A stretch of DNA of 57,745 bases from Spirochaetota bacterium (GCA_017302015.1 JAFLEE010000027.1:1-57745), one strand, 5' to 3'; positions 32,542-41,430 are shown, counted from the first letter of the stretch. Numbers and translations: made by a program. The notes: generated from the letters alone by a model not told the origin.

Positions 32542-33316
32542 ATTTTTTTTCGTACGCCGCGACCTCGGAGGCCAAGATCTGGTCCACGGAGAGCGCCTCG
32601 AGGGAGAAGGAGAGTATCTCCGCCTCGTAGACTTGGCGGCCGCCTTCGAAGCCGGTGAGGCGCCAAGGGAGGGGATAGGGGAGGCCCGCCACCGGACGGT
32701 GGTTTCCGAAGAGGTAGGCCTCCAGCACTTCGGGAGAACGTTCGGAAATCTTCGATGGGTCCGGGGCGGTCTTGCAGGTGTAGATGCCCAACAGTTTGCT
32801 CAGCGACCCGTCGCAGCGAAGCAGGGCCAGCTTCCGCCCCGGCAAGCCCAGGATGGCATCGCTTCGGTCGGGGCCGCGCTCCATGCGTTCGATGGGCATG
32901 CGCGCGAACGCCGCCGGGTAGGTCCACGCCTGGAAGCGCGCCGCGCTCAGGGCGACGAGGAGCCCTTGGCCGTGCTTTTGGAGCCCCGCGGGGGTGGTCG
33001 GGTAGCGGTTCAGGAGGCCCAGGGCATCGAAGCGTTCCCAGGCCGCATTGGAGGTGAAGAGGGTGACCACATCGGGAGTCTGGGAGCGCCTCGAGACCAA
33101 AAGGAAGGGGGTCCGGGAGAAGGTCGCGGCGTTGGTGCTCGCGGAGAGGAGTTTACCCGCGGGATCAAAACGACGGGTCGCGAATCGGATCTGGTATTGG
33201 GAAGGCGCTTCGCCCGCGTTCAGGAGACCTTGAAGCTTGTCGACATCGTCCGCGCGGGACCACGCGAACAAGAGCCAAGGAACGGCCAGGAGGCCAGGGG
33301 CGAGGCGGGGGATCAT
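32522..33316 (-). CDS. secreted protein of unknown function (LolA-like fold possible)
   Basis: A 264-residue protein with signal peptide 'LAPGLLAVPWLLFAWSRADD'. The rest is a mixture of beta strands ('QYQIRFATRRFDPAGKLLSA', 'PYPLPWRLTGFEGGRQVYEA') vaguely like LolA/LolB-type or MucB lipid-carrier folds, but I cannot assign it. Directly upstream of and overlapping the propeller gene, forming a two- or three-gene operon with it. Confidence 0.6.
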   Translation of the reverse strand: MIPRLAPGLLAVPWLLFAWSRADDVDKLQGLLNAGEAPSQYQIRFATRRFDPAGKLLSASTNAATFSRTPFLLVSRRSQTPDVVTLFTSNAAWERFDALGLLNRYPTTPAGLQKHGQGLLVALSAARFQAWTYPAAFARMPIERMERGPDRSDAILGLPGRKLALLRCDGSLSKLLGIYTCKTAPDPSKISERSPEVLEAYLFGNHRPVAGLPYPLPWRLTGFEGGRQVYEAEILSFSLEALSVDQILASEVAAYEKKYVVKER

Positions 33317-33378
33317 GGGATGGAGGGGCCGGGAAGGGCCGGGCGGCCCTCGGAAAGCCCGGCCCCTGGGGGAAGGAG

Positions 33379-33729
33379 TTACTTCAGGTAGATGGCCGTC
33401 GCGGTGGCCGACTGCACGGGAAGGATGGAGAGCACGTTGATGATCACGGAGAAGACGTTATGGCGCAGGCTCTCCTGGGCGCCGATGATCATGACGCCTT
33501 TTGCGCCCTTGCTCTTGGAATCTTCCACCAGGAGTTGGATGGCGTTTTCGGTGGCGTTGGGGGCGAAGGGGACGAGGCCGACCAAGCTGAAGGCCCAGAT
33601 CTCGGACTTCACCATGGCGATGGAGGATTTGCCCTCGGGCAACCAGATGCCCGTGGGAGCCGGGACGTTCTTCAGGGCGGTGCAGCTGGCCAGAAAGAGA
33701 ACGAAAGCGAGCACGATGAGTTTTTTCAT
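33379..33729 (-). CDS. small lipoprotein, TRL-like
   Basis: A 116-residue protein with a lipoprotein signal 'KKLIVLAFVLFLASC' (lipobox Ala-Ser-Cys). 'EIWAFSLVGLVPFAPNATEN' and 'SKGAKGVMIIGAQESLRHNV' resemble TRL-like lipoproteins. The start is ATG 33729, nine bases after GGAGG; an earlier in-frame ATG (33756) would put the signal peptide off the N-terminus. 62 bp upstream of the secreted-protein gene in the same direction, so possibly the first gene of that operon. Confidence 0.68.
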   Translation of the reverse strand: MKKLIVLAFVLFLASCTALKNVPAPTGIWLPEGKSSIAMVKSEIWAFSLVGLVPFAPNATENAIQLLVEDSKSKGAKGVMIIGAQESLRHNVFSVIINVLSILPVQSATATAIYLK

Positions 33730-33844
33730 GGGATCGAATCCTCCGAATGAGATCAAGAATTATCGTCTGGAAGGCCCCACCCCGGCAAACGCTCCTGGAC
33801 CTCCCCGATCGACTTCGGGGCCTACCCAAAATCGGCGCACGGGT

Positions 33845-33873
33845 TTGTAAGCCTTTCCCCCGTAGGCTATCCT
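33845..33873 (+). promoter_or_regulatory. promoter of the AraC-family gene
   Basis: TTGTAA (33845-33850), 17-bp spacer, TATCCT (33868-33873), then six bases to ATG 33880. This geometry predicts a leaderless transcript. Confidence 0.6.
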
Positions 33874-33879
33874 CTCCTT

Positions 33880-34755
33880 ATGCCCACGGCCAACCCGTCC
33901 GCAACCGAACGCTTCGCTTTGAGGCCCGCGGACCTCTCTTTCGAATTCCTGGAGTCGGGGGTGGATGAGGTCGTGCGCGGCGGGCTCTTCCGCGATTGGC
34001 GTTCGCTGCCGTGTCTCCTCACCGTCATGGTGAGCGGGGGCACCTTCCATTTGCGCACCAAAAAAGAATCGATCCGCATCGGCGGGAACGACCTCCTCGT
34101 CCTGCCGGCCGGCACCTCCCACCAGATCCAGTGCACCGCGGGGCTGCGCATCACCTGGGCCCACCTCCAGTTCCGCCTTTTCGCCAGCGTCGATCTTTTC
34201 AGCCTGTTCCGCCCCGCGCGCCACTCCCTCGCCGGGGTCTCCGCCCAGGATGCGGTCCAGGCCCTCTCGCGCCTGGTCGGCGAGGCGACCTGCTCGCGTT
34301 CCTCGCTCCCGGCCGCCGCCCGGCTCAACGCCCTCGGGTTCCGTTGGTTGGAATCCATCAGCGGCCTGCTGACCCTCGATGAGGGCGCGGCCTCCCGCCA
34401 AGGCATGGTGCGGGAACTCCTTCCCGCCATCCGCTTCCTCGAGGAAAACGCCCTCCGGCCCCCTCCCATCGGCGAGGTCGCCGAACGCTGCGGCCTCTCC
34501 GTCTCCGCCTTCAGCCGGAGGTTCCGCCAGACCACCGGTCTGGCCCCCGCCCAGTACACCGCGCAGCGGCGCTTCGAACGGGCCCAGAAGCTGCTTTTAG
34601 CCACCCCGCGGAGCATCGCCGAGGTGGCCCGCGAAGTGGGCTACGAGAATCCGTTCCATTTCACCCGGTTCTTCCGCAAGCACGCCGGGCTCAGTCCGAG
34701 CCTCTGGCGCGAACGCGCCTCCTTCCAAGATCCGCGGTTCCAATCCCCCCCTTGA
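33880..34755 (+). CDS. AraC-family transcriptional regulator
   Basis: A 291-residue regulator. The N-terminal cupin-like sugar-sensing domain (about 30-110, 'RIGGNDLLVLPAGTSHQIQ') is followed by the C-terminal double helix-turn-helix ('IGEVAERCGLSVSAFSRRFR', then 'IAEVAREVGYENPFHFTRFF' with 'RKHAGLSPSLWR'). ATG 33880 has no Shine-Dalgarno sequence, but a promoter ends six bases upstream. It precedes the dehydrogenase/kinase/isomerase genes by 13 bp and is the likely regulator of that sugar operon. Confidence 0.9.
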   Translation: MPTANPSATERFALRPADLSFEFLESGVDEVVRGGLFRDWRSLPCLLTVMVSGGTFHLRTKKESIRIGGNDLLVLPAGTSHQIQCTAGLRITWAHLQFRLFASVDLFSLFRPARHSLAGVSAQDAVQALSRLVGEATCSRSSLPAAARLNALGFRWLESISGLLTLDEGAASRQGMVRELLPAIRFLEENALRPPPIGEVAERCGLSVSAFSRRFRQTTGLAPAQYTAQRRFERAQKLLLATPRSIAEVAREVGYENPFHFTRFFRKHAGLSPSLWRERASFQDPRFQSPP

Positions 34756-34768
34756 AAAGAGGTCCCCG

Positions 34769-36025
34769 ATGAAATCATTCTTCGGATTCGGTTTCGGCCC
34801 CATCCAGTCGGGCCTCATGCTGTTCGAGGCCTGGAAGTCGGGGAATTTCGACCGCTTCGCCGTGGCCGAGGTCGACGGGGAAGTGGTCTCCGCGGTGCGC
34901 CGCAACCGGGGGGTCGTCTCCATCAACATCGCCGGGGAGGACGGGGTGCGCACCGAGCGCCTGGATCGCCTCGAGTTATGGAACCCCGCCGATCCGCAGG
35001 ATGCGGCGGCCCTCCGCGAGGCCCTCGCCTCGGCCGAGGAACTCGCCACCGCGCTTCCCAGCGTCGATTTCTACGAGCGCGGGGAACCCAGCGTGGCGCA
35101 GCTCCTCGCCGGTTTGCCCGATGATAAGCCGCGCATCCTCTACGCCGGCGAGAACCACAACGAGGCCGCCGAGATCCTGTCGGAAAAAATCCGTAGGCGG
35201 CGAGGGGCCCCCTTGCCCGGCTTCGCTTGCCTCAATACGGTCATCGGCAAGATGAGCGGCGGCGTGCGCGGGTGGGATGAAATCAGGCGCCTCGGCCTGG
35301 AACCCCTCACCCCCGAGCTCCCCAGGGCCGTGCTGGTGGAATCGTTTAACCGCATCCTCATCACGAAGTGCCCCTTCCCTTCGTTCCACCGCGGGATCGC
35401 GGTGTTCGAGGAGAAGGGCGAATTGCTCCCTTTCGAAGAGGCCAAACTCTTCGGCCATAACGCCGTGCATTTCACCCTGGCCTGCCTGGCCGCGCGGCGG
35501 GGCTACCGGGTCATGAGCGATTGGCGCGCCGATGCGCCGCTGATGGCGTTCGCCCGGGAACTCTTCGCGGAAATCGGCGGGGCCCTCGTCCACCGGTACC
35601 CGACGCTTTGCGATCCCCTGTTCACCCGGGCGGGATTCGAAGCCTACGGGGAAGACCTCCTGGTGCGCATGACGAACCCCTTCCTCCGGGATGAGGTGGG
35701 GCGCGTTTCCCGGGACCCCGTGCGAAAACTCGCCCCGGGCGACCGGCTCGTGGGGGCCATGCTGACCTGCCTCGCCGAAGGAAAGGAACCCCGGGGTTTC
35801 GGGCGGGCCACGGCGGCCGGACTCGGCCAACTCGCCCTCCATCCCGAAGGCGCCCCTAGGGAAATCGCCGCCTTGCTGCCCGCGGACGGAAGGCTATCCC
35901 GCGACACTTGCCAAAGGGTCATGGAAGCCCTGTGGGCCCCGCACCTCGACCCCGCGCGATTTACCGAGGTCTGCGCCTGGGTCCACGAGGGCCGGGCCTG
36001 GCTTGCGGAAAATGGGCTCGGCTGA
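34769..36025 (+). CDS. mannitol-1-phosphate dehydrogenase-like oxidoreductase
   Basis: A 418-residue NAD-dependent polyol dehydrogenase of the mannitol dehydrogenase family. The N-terminal Rossmann region begins 'FGFGFGPIQSGLMLFEAWKS', and the C-terminal all-alpha domain has 'KLFGHNAVHFTLACLAARRG' and 'VRMTNPFLRDEVGRVSRDPV', which includes the conserved Asn-Pro segment. The N-terminal motif departs from typical GxGxxGRG. GAGGT precedes ATG 34769. With the next two genes it could interconvert a sugar phosphate and its alditol phosphate; D-arabitol or mannitol 1-phosphate are candidates. Substrate not resolvable from sequence. Confidence 0.75.
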   Translation: MKSFFGFGFGPIQSGLMLFEAWKSGNFDRFAVAEVDGEVVSAVRRNRGVVSINIAGEDGVRTERLDRLELWNPADPQDAAALREALASAEELATALPSVDFYERGEPSVAQLLAGLPDDKPRILYAGENHNEAAEILSEKIRRRRGAPLPGFACLNTVIGKMSGGVRGWDEIRRLGLEPLTPELPRAVLVESFNRILITKCPFPSFHRGIAVFEEKGELLPFEEAKLFGHNAVHFTLACLAARRGYRVMSDWRADAPLMAFARELFAEIGGALVHRYPTLCDPLFTRAGFEAYGEDLLVRMTNPFLRDEVGRVSRDPVRKLAPGDRLVGAMLTCLAEGKEPRGFGRATAAGLGQLALHPEGAPREIAALLPADGRLSRDTCQRVMEALWAPHLDPARFTEVCAWVHEGRAWLAENGLG

Positions 36026-36050
36026 GATGGCCGCCAATAGGGAGGCGCGC

Positions 36051-37226
36051 ATGAAGGGCGAACTCGACGCCGTGGTCGCCGGACACCTCTGCATCGACCT
36101 CTTCCCGGTGTTCCGACATCGGGCGAAGGCCGTCGCCGATTATTTCCGCCCGGGGACCCTCGTGCACATGGGCGCCATGGAGATGGGAACGGGCGGGGCG
36201 GTGAGCAATACGGGCCTCGCCATGAAGAAATTCGGCCTCGAAATGGGTTTCATCGCCCGGGTAGGTGGGGACGAACTCGGGGCCGCCACGAAGGCGGCCC
36301 TCGCCCGGCACGGCCGCATCGAGGGGATCAAGGTCGACCGCGGCAGCGGCAGTTCGTACTCGGTGGTGCTGGCCCCCGAGGGGGTGGACCGCATCTTCCT
36401 CCACCACCAGGGTCCCAATGACCGCTTCACGCACCGCGACGTGGATTGGGGGCTGGTGAAGCGGGCCCGGCTCTTCCATTTCGGCTACCCCACCCTCATG
36501 GGGGCCTTCAGCGCCCGGGAGGGCGAGACCGCGAGTCTCATGCGCGCGGCGAAGGCCGCGGGCGCGACGAGCTCCCTCGATCTGTCCCTGCCCGACCCGG
36601 CCTCCGAGGCCGGGAAGGCCGATTGGAGGCGCATCCTCGCCCTCGCCCTCCCCCACGTGGATGTCTTCGTGCCCAGTTTGGAGGAGGCCTTCTTTTGCAT
36701 GCACCCGGGCGAGTACCTGAGGCGCAAAAAGAAGCATCGGGGGGCCGAACTCCTCGACCATATCGCCCCCCGGGAGGTCCGCGACCTGGGCGCGCGCTTC
36801 CTCGAGCTCGGGGCCGCCATCGCGGTGGTGAAATGCGGCTACCACGGTTGGTATGTGCGCAGCGGGAGCGCCGCGCGCCTGGCCAAACTCGGCCGCGCCC
36901 GGCCGAAGGATTCCGCGGCCTGGGCCGACCGGGAACTCTGGTGCCCGGCCTTCCGCGTGGAGAAAATTGCCAGCGCCACCGGCAGCGGGGACGCCAGCAT
37001 CGCGGGCTTCCTCACCGCGCTCCTTCGCGGGGTGCCCCTCGTGCACGCGGTGCGCATGGCCAATACCGCCGGGTGGATGAACCTGCGGGCCTTCGACGCC
37101 CTCTCGGGGATCGGTTCCTGGAACGAGACGGAAAGGACGCTGACGAGACTCGTCCCCCGCGACAACGGCTTCCTGCGAAAGGACGGTTGGATTTGGGACG
37201 AACGCGAAAAACTCTGGAAGAGGTGA
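36051..37226 (+). CDS. PfkB-family carbohydrate kinase
   Basis: A 391-residue ribokinase-type sugar kinase. The N-terminal family motif is 'GTGGAVSNTGLAMKKFGLEM', and the C-terminal signature 'ASATGSGDASIAGFLTALL' carries the anion hole and the catalytic Asp. It is longer than ribokinase because of an insertion around residues 215-245 ('MHPGEYLRRKKKHRGAELLD'). ATG 36051 is chosen over upstream codons because GGAGG (36041-36045) lies five bases away. Between a polyol dehydrogenase and D-lyxose isomerase it probably phosphorylates the ketose made by the isomerase (xylulose or fructose). Confidence 0.87.
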   Translation: MKGELDAVVAGHLCIDLFPVFRHRAKAVADYFRPGTLVHMGAMEMGTGGAVSNTGLAMKKFGLEMGFIARVGGDELGAATKAALARHGRIEGIKVDRGSGSSYSVVLAPEGVDRIFLHHQGPNDRFTHRDVDWGLVKRARLFHFGYPTLMGAFSAREGETASLMRAAKAAGATSSLDLSLPDPASEAGKADWRRILALALPHVDVFVPSLEEAFFCMHPGEYLRRKKKHRGAELLDHIAPREVRDLGARFLELGAAIAVVKCGYHGWYVRSGSAARLAKLGRARPKDSAAWADRELWCPAFRVEKIASATGSGDASIAGFLTALLRGVPLVHAVRMANTAGWMNLRAFDALSGIGSWNETERTLTRLVPRDNGFLRKDGWIWDEREKLWKR

Positions 37227-37229
37227 ACC

Positions 37230-37907
37230 ATGAAACGGAGCGAAATCAATGCGCGCATGAAGGCCGCCCGGGAGTTTTTCCGGTCGATGAATTTTTTCCT
37301 TCCCCCGTGGGCGGCCTGGACCCCCGAGGCGTGGCGGCGGGCCCTCGAAAAAGACCCGGATTCGATCTCCGAGATCCGGGAGAATCTCCTCGGATGGGAT
37401 CTCACGGATTTCGGCGGGGGAAATTTCACCAAGCGGGGACTTCTCCTCTTCACCATCCGCAATGGGAACCTCAAGAACGGGCATCCCAAATCCTACGCAG
37501 AGAAGATCATGGTCGTGGAAGACAACCAGGAGACCCCCTGCCATTTCCACTTTAAAAAAATGGAGGACATCATCAACCGGGGCGGCGGCAGACTTCACCT
37601 CCATTGCTGGCCCTCCGGCAAGCAAGGGGAGCGTTTGGACGCCCCTCTGCGCCTCCAGATCGACGGCGTCCAAAGGACCGTCGCAGCCGGGGAGAAGATT
37701 AGTCTGGAACCCGGGGAGAGCATCACGCTGGAACCGGGGGTCTACCACCGCTTCTATGGCGCAGGGCGCGTGCTCGTGGGCGAGGTCAGCCGCGTCAACG
37801 ACGACACCTGCGACAATCGTTTTTTCGAGGAGGTCGGGCGCTTCCCCGTCGTCGAGGAGGATGAGGCCGCGCTCTATCCCTTGGCCACGGAAGTGGCGGC
37901 GATGTGA
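37230..37907 (+). CDS. D-lyxose ketol-isomerase (also mannose isomerase-like)
   Basis: Cupin-type aldose-ketose isomerase of 225 residues, matching D-lyxose isomerase throughout. 'MKRSEINARMKAAREFFRSM', 'LLGWDLTDFGGGNFTKRGLL' and 'LFTIRNGNLKNGHPKSYAEK' are family blocks. Metal ligands are in 'CHFHFKKMEDIINRGGG' and 'LEPGVYHRFYG'. Known enzymes convert D-lyxose to D-xylulose and D-mannose to D-fructose. GAGGTGA, overlapping the kinase stop, is the ribosome binding site. The last 34 bp overlap the end of the convergent metallophosphoesterase gene. Confidence 0.92.
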   Translation: MKRSEINARMKAAREFFRSMNFFLPPWAAWTPEAWRRALEKDPDSISEIRENLLGWDLTDFGGGNFTKRGLLLFTIRNGNLKNGHPKSYAEKIMVVEDNQETPCHFHFKKMEDIINRGGGRLHLHCWPSGKQGERLDAPLRLQIDGVQRTVAAGEKISLEPGESITLEPGVYHRFYGAGRVLVGEVSRVNDDTCDNRFFEEVGRFPVVEEDEAALYPLATEVAAM

Positions 37908-39283
37908 CCCGGGGAATCGAAGGAAAGCACGAGTCGCCGCCGGACCCCTTCCCGTAGCCGCACACCGCCCCTGGGCATTCCCCATACCTTCGTGAACCGG
38001 TTCCCGCTCACGTAGATGGAGCGGTCCAGGGAACTCCGTCGTTCCCGGCCATCCAGGGTATGCCCGACTAAGCAGAGACCGCCCAGTACCCAATCGCCGC
38101 CATCCAATGGGAGGATTTCCACCGTGTTGCGCGGGGAAAGGCGCTTTAAGTCTTCTTCCGTGAGGATAAAACGGCGCCGCGCCGCCCAGACGCCATTGGG
38201 GGGGAGGGATCCGAGGTCCCTTCCGTTGAGGAAGATCCTCGCTTCCGCGCCGCGCACATTCCAACCGAAGACGTTCAAGCGGGCTTCGCGGAGGAGGGCC
38301 AGATCAAAGGGGGTCTTGGGCGCCGGGGCCGCGGAGGGAACCTGGAGCATCGCCGCGGCTTTGCCGTGTTCCTTGGTGAAGCGGGCGAAGACCGCGGCGC
38401 GCGGGGCGGCCTTGGGGGCCGCGCCGGGGGCGGAGGGAGGCGCGCCGGGCACCCGCCAAAAGCCTTCGATGCGCTTCCCCTTGCGTTCGAAGATCCAGAA
38501 ACCCGGGGTGCTATTTTCGGCAACACCCCAGTGGAAGCCCCGATCCAAGAGGAGGCCCTGCTCGCGTTCCAGGGGAAGAAACCCATCGGCGGCGAAGCCG
38601 ATGCTGGAGCATTTTACCTGCAGGAGCGGCGAGGGGAGGCGATGGGTGGAGAGCGTCTGGTTATGGGTGTGGCCGCAGAAGAAGAAATCGGCCTTCCTGC
38701 CCCGAAGGGACCGCTTCAGGAAGGAGACCATCTCGATCTCCGAAAAAAACGGCCGGGCCACCGGATAGAGGGGGCCGTGGGCCACCAGCGCCAGCCAGTC
38801 CCGGTCGGGGATCGCGGCGAGGCGGGTGAGCAGCCAATCGCGCTGGGGGTTCCCCGGGGCGAAGGCGCGGTAATCGAGGAACAAAAAATGGAAATCATCG
38901 CGGGAGTATTGGAAAGCGTACCCGGGACCCCGCTTCACGCCGGCCTTCGCGTTGGCGGGCATGACGCATTCCGCCATGACCCGCGGCGTCTCGTGGGTGC
39001 CGGCGGCGCTCAGGAGGGTCAATTGACGCCGCGCAAACTCCCGGAGGCAGGCGCGGCCCTCGGCGAGGGAGGCGCCGTCGTCACGGAGGCCGCCCTCCAC
39101 CACATCCCCGGTGCCCACGACGAAATCGGGCTTTTCGGCGGCCACCGCATCGAGGAAGGCCGGGGCCTCCCGCAGGGTGATCGTCCGGTAGCGGGGCCGA
39201 TCGTCATAGATGGCCGCCCCGCCCATCGTGGGGCCCGGGGGGACGTTGCAGAAATGGAAATCGCCGATGACCGCGAAGCGCAT
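37874..39283 (-). CDS. calcineurin-like metallophosphoesterase with C-terminal domain
   Basis: A 469-residue phosphoesterase. The dinuclear metal site is complete: 'GDFHF' (DxH), 'GTGDVVEGG', 'GTHETPR' in place of GNHE, 'VAHGPLY' and 'FCGHTHNQ'. After an Ala/Pro-rich linker (about 290-320), a C-terminal beta domain ('ARIFLNGRDLGSLPPNG') resembles a carbohydrate- or ligand-binding sandwich. No signal peptide. ATG 39283 has AGGAG inside the end of the upstream glycosidase gene, whose stop lies two bases away, so the two are coupled. Natural substrate unknown. Confidence 0.83.
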   Translation of the reverse strand: MRFAVIGDFHFCNVPPGPTMGGAAIYDDRPRYRTITLREAPAFLDAVAAEKPDFVVGTGDVVEGGLRDDGASLAEGRACLREFARRQLTLLSAAGTHETPRVMAECVMPANAKAGVKRGPGYAFQYSRDDFHFLFLDYRAFAPGNPQRDWLLTRLAAIPDRDWLALVAHGPLYPVARPFFSEIEMVSFLKRSLRGRKADFFFCGHTHNQTLSTHRLPSPLLQVKCSSIGFAADGFLPLEREQGLLLDRGFHWGVAENSTPGFWIFERKGKRIEGFWRVPGAPPSAPGAAPKAAPRAAVFARFTKEHGKAAAMLQVPSAAPAPKTPFDLALLREARLNVFGWNVRGAEARIFLNGRDLGSLPPNGVWAARRRFILTEEDLKRLSPRNTVEILPLDGGDWVLGGLCLVGHTLDGRERRSSLDRSIYVSGNRFTKVWGMPRGGVRLREGVRRRLVLSFDSPGHIAATSVAKG

Positions 39284-39285
39284 GG

Positions 39286-41409
39286 TTATTCTCCTGAGAA
39301 GACCGCGAAGGAACAGGGGGGAAGTTCGAAGACGGAAGTCCCATCGCACGCCAGGGTACGCACGGTCACCGAGTCGGGCCTCTCTTCATTGGAGGCGAGC
39401 CAACGCTTCGGGGAGTCGGTGGCGAGGACGCGCAGCGTTCCCCTCATCGGGGTTCGCCCATCCCGGGTGAGGGTGATGATCGCGGGCCGCTGGCCGTCCA
39501 TATTGAGGAGCGCGACCGCGGGCTTCCCCGCGCGGAGGCTCGCGAGGGCTTGGACGACGGAAATCGTGGAGGTCTGTTGGGCATCCAGGTCGGAGGAGGC
39601 GGTTTCCAGGGTCTTTTCCGCGGCGGGGGCCGTGCAGGCGATGAGGGTCTCCCCGAAATAGGTTCCGAAGAGGCGAAGCGCGTCGAAGGTCGGCGTGCGG
39701 TGGTACGCATCGGACCGCTCACCGCCGGAATGGAGGATCCCCGCGCGGCCGCAGGCCCCGAATAATTGGAAATGGGCGCGCAGGGCCACGCCCTGGCGGG
39801 CATCGGCCATGAGGATGGCCGCGTTGCAGAGGGCCTCCCCCAAGTCGGTGGTCGAGGGATAGACTCCGCCCTCGGTTTGGGCGAGGAAGAGCGGCGTGTT
39901 CGCCCGGGCGAAGGCTCCGTTCAACCACGCCATTTTTTTCTCCATCCGCGCGACCTCGGCGAAGAGTTGGTAGGGGCCCTCGGGGTAGAAGATCTCGCGC
40001 CCCGCCCCGGCGGGACCCAGGGTCACGGAATCGAGGAAGACGTCCCGTCCCCGGCGGTCGGGATCGGACATGGACCCGTCGTAGAAATCGTTGGCCATCC
40101 GCAGGGTCAGCGTATGCTCCCCACGGGCCAGATCGACGGGGCGCTCGTACCATCCGAAGCGGTTGGGCACGAGATCCGTATGGTCGGCATGGAGGTTCTG
40201 ATCGATGGTCCACTGGGAAGGTTCCCCGCCGTCGATGGACACTTCAAGCCTCGAGGGCACGCCCCTCTCCTGGGGCGCTTTATCCCCGAAATAGGCGCGC
40301 CCCCAGGCGTGGAGGCGCAGGATCTGCCTCCCGCCTTCGCAGGAAAACGATCGCGTGACCGGCTTGGACCCGCGGAAGGCGAAGGTCGGGTTCCTTCCTG
40401 CGAGGCCGCCGCTTACGTAATCGTGGATGATGTAGAAATCAAGCGTTCCGGGATGGTCCTTCACGACCTTGAGTTGGATATCGAGATCCTCCGGCTTCGG
40501 CTTTCCGCAGGGCCATTCCACGAACCCGACCTTGATCGACGCATCCATCTCCTTCATCGCTCGGGCGAAGCGGAGGCAATCGCGGGTGTAATCGAGGCAC
40601 GACACCGCCGCGGGCGTTTCGATCGTCTTGGAAAAATCGCCGCCGGCGCGGTCGAAGAGATCGACCTCATTCCCGATCTCCCAGAACCTCACCCCGGCGG
40701 GCTTCGGCCGGCCCAAGGAGGCCCGCAGCCAGGCGAAATAGCCCCTGGGCATCTTCTGGAGGGAATACTCGGGACGGTAGGCCTTGGGATACGCCGCATC
40801 GGCGCCCATGGCCGCGGGGGCGTTGAGGAACTCCACCAGGTTCGCCGCTTGCTGCACGGCGATCTCGATCTTCGTGCGGGAGTCCCCGGCCTTTGCGGGA
40901 TCGTAGAACGCTTTGAGGATGCCCAGGGGGTAATTGATTTGGACGAGGCCCTCGGCCCCGATGGAGTCGGCGAGGGCCAAAAACTCGAGGAGGCCGAAGA
41001 GGTATTGGTCGTTCGTGCCCCAGCGGGTCGCCACCCGGTCCGCCTTGCGTTCTTCCCACGGGAGGATGCTCCACCCCCAATAGAAGAAATCGCCGTTGGT
41101 GCCGTCCCCGAAACGCAGGAGTTTGAGGCCGGAGATCTTGAGCCAATCGTGGATCGAGGCGTTGACGCGGTTCTCGTTGCGGCTCCAGAGGCCGTTGTCG
41201 CGCCCGTGGTGGGCCTCGCCGGCGAAGAGCCATTTGGTATTGGCCCCCGCGAGGAGCGGGCTCGCCTCGCCGAGAGGCCGCGCGGGGTCGAGGGTCACGG
41301 TGAGGCGCCGGGCTTCCCCGGTCGCCGGGAATAGGCCCGCGGGCAGCGACGCGAGCAGGAGGGCGAGGACGGCGCAGCGGGGGATGCGGCGCTTGTCGCG
41401 AAGATTCAT
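39286..41409 (-). CDS. secreted clan-A glycoside hydrolase with inserted CBM-like domain
   Basis: A 707-residue exported enzyme related to alpha-L-arabinofuranosidase/GH39-51-type (clan A) hydrolases. Signal peptide 'CAVLALLLASLPAGLFPATG'. The TIM barrel has 'VRFWEIGNEVDLFDRAGGD' (acid/base Glu about 248) and a probable nucleophile Glu at about 513 in 'FLAQTEGG'. Between them, residues ~343-466 form a beta-sandwich resembling a CBM ('LHAWGRAYFG', 'YERPVDLARGEHTLTLRMAN'). A C-terminal beta domain follows. ATG 41409 has GAAGGAGG five bases upstream. Operon order: LacI regulator, this enzyme, metallophosphoesterase. Exact GH family uncertain. Confidence 0.75.
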   Translation of the reverse strand: MNLRDKRRIPRCAVLALLLASLPAGLFPATGEARRLTVTLDPARPLGEASPLLAGANTKWLFAGEAHHGRDNGLWSRNENRVNASIHDWLKISGLKLLRFGDGTNGDFFYWGWSILPWEERKADRVATRWGTNDQYLFGLLEFLALADSIGAEGLVQINYPLGILKAFYDPAKAGDSRTKIEIAVQQAANLVEFLNAPAAMGADAAYPKAYRPEYSLQKMPRGYFAWLRASLGRPKPAGVRFWEIGNEVDLFDRAGGDFSKTIETPAAVSCLDYTRDCLRFARAMKEMDASIKVGFVEWPCGKPKPEDLDIQLKVVKDHPGTLDFYIIHDYVSGGLAGRNPTFAFRGSKPVTRSFSCEGGRQILRLHAWGRAYFGDKAPQERGVPSRLEVSIDGGEPSQWTIDQNLHADHTDLVPNRFGWYERPVDLARGEHTLTLRMANDFYDGSMSDPDRRGRDVFLDSVTLGPAGAGREIFYPEGPYQLFAEVARMEKKMAWLNGAFARANTPLFLAQTEGGVYPSTTDLGEALCNAAILMADARQGVALRAHFQLFGACGRAGILHSGGERSDAYHRTPTFDALRLFGTYFGETLIACTAPAAEKTLETASSDLDAQQTSTISVVQALASLRAGKPAVALLNMDGQRPAIITLTRDGRTPMRGTLRVLATDSPKRWLASNEERPDSVTVRTLACDGTSVFELPPCSFAVFSGE

Positions 41410-41430
41410 GGGGCCTCCTTCGGGGACCAA

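Noticed and set aside
35961-38264. 767-codon minus-strand frame across the kinase and isomerase genes
   Set aside because: It spans two confidently identified plus-strand genes and has no recognisable domain.
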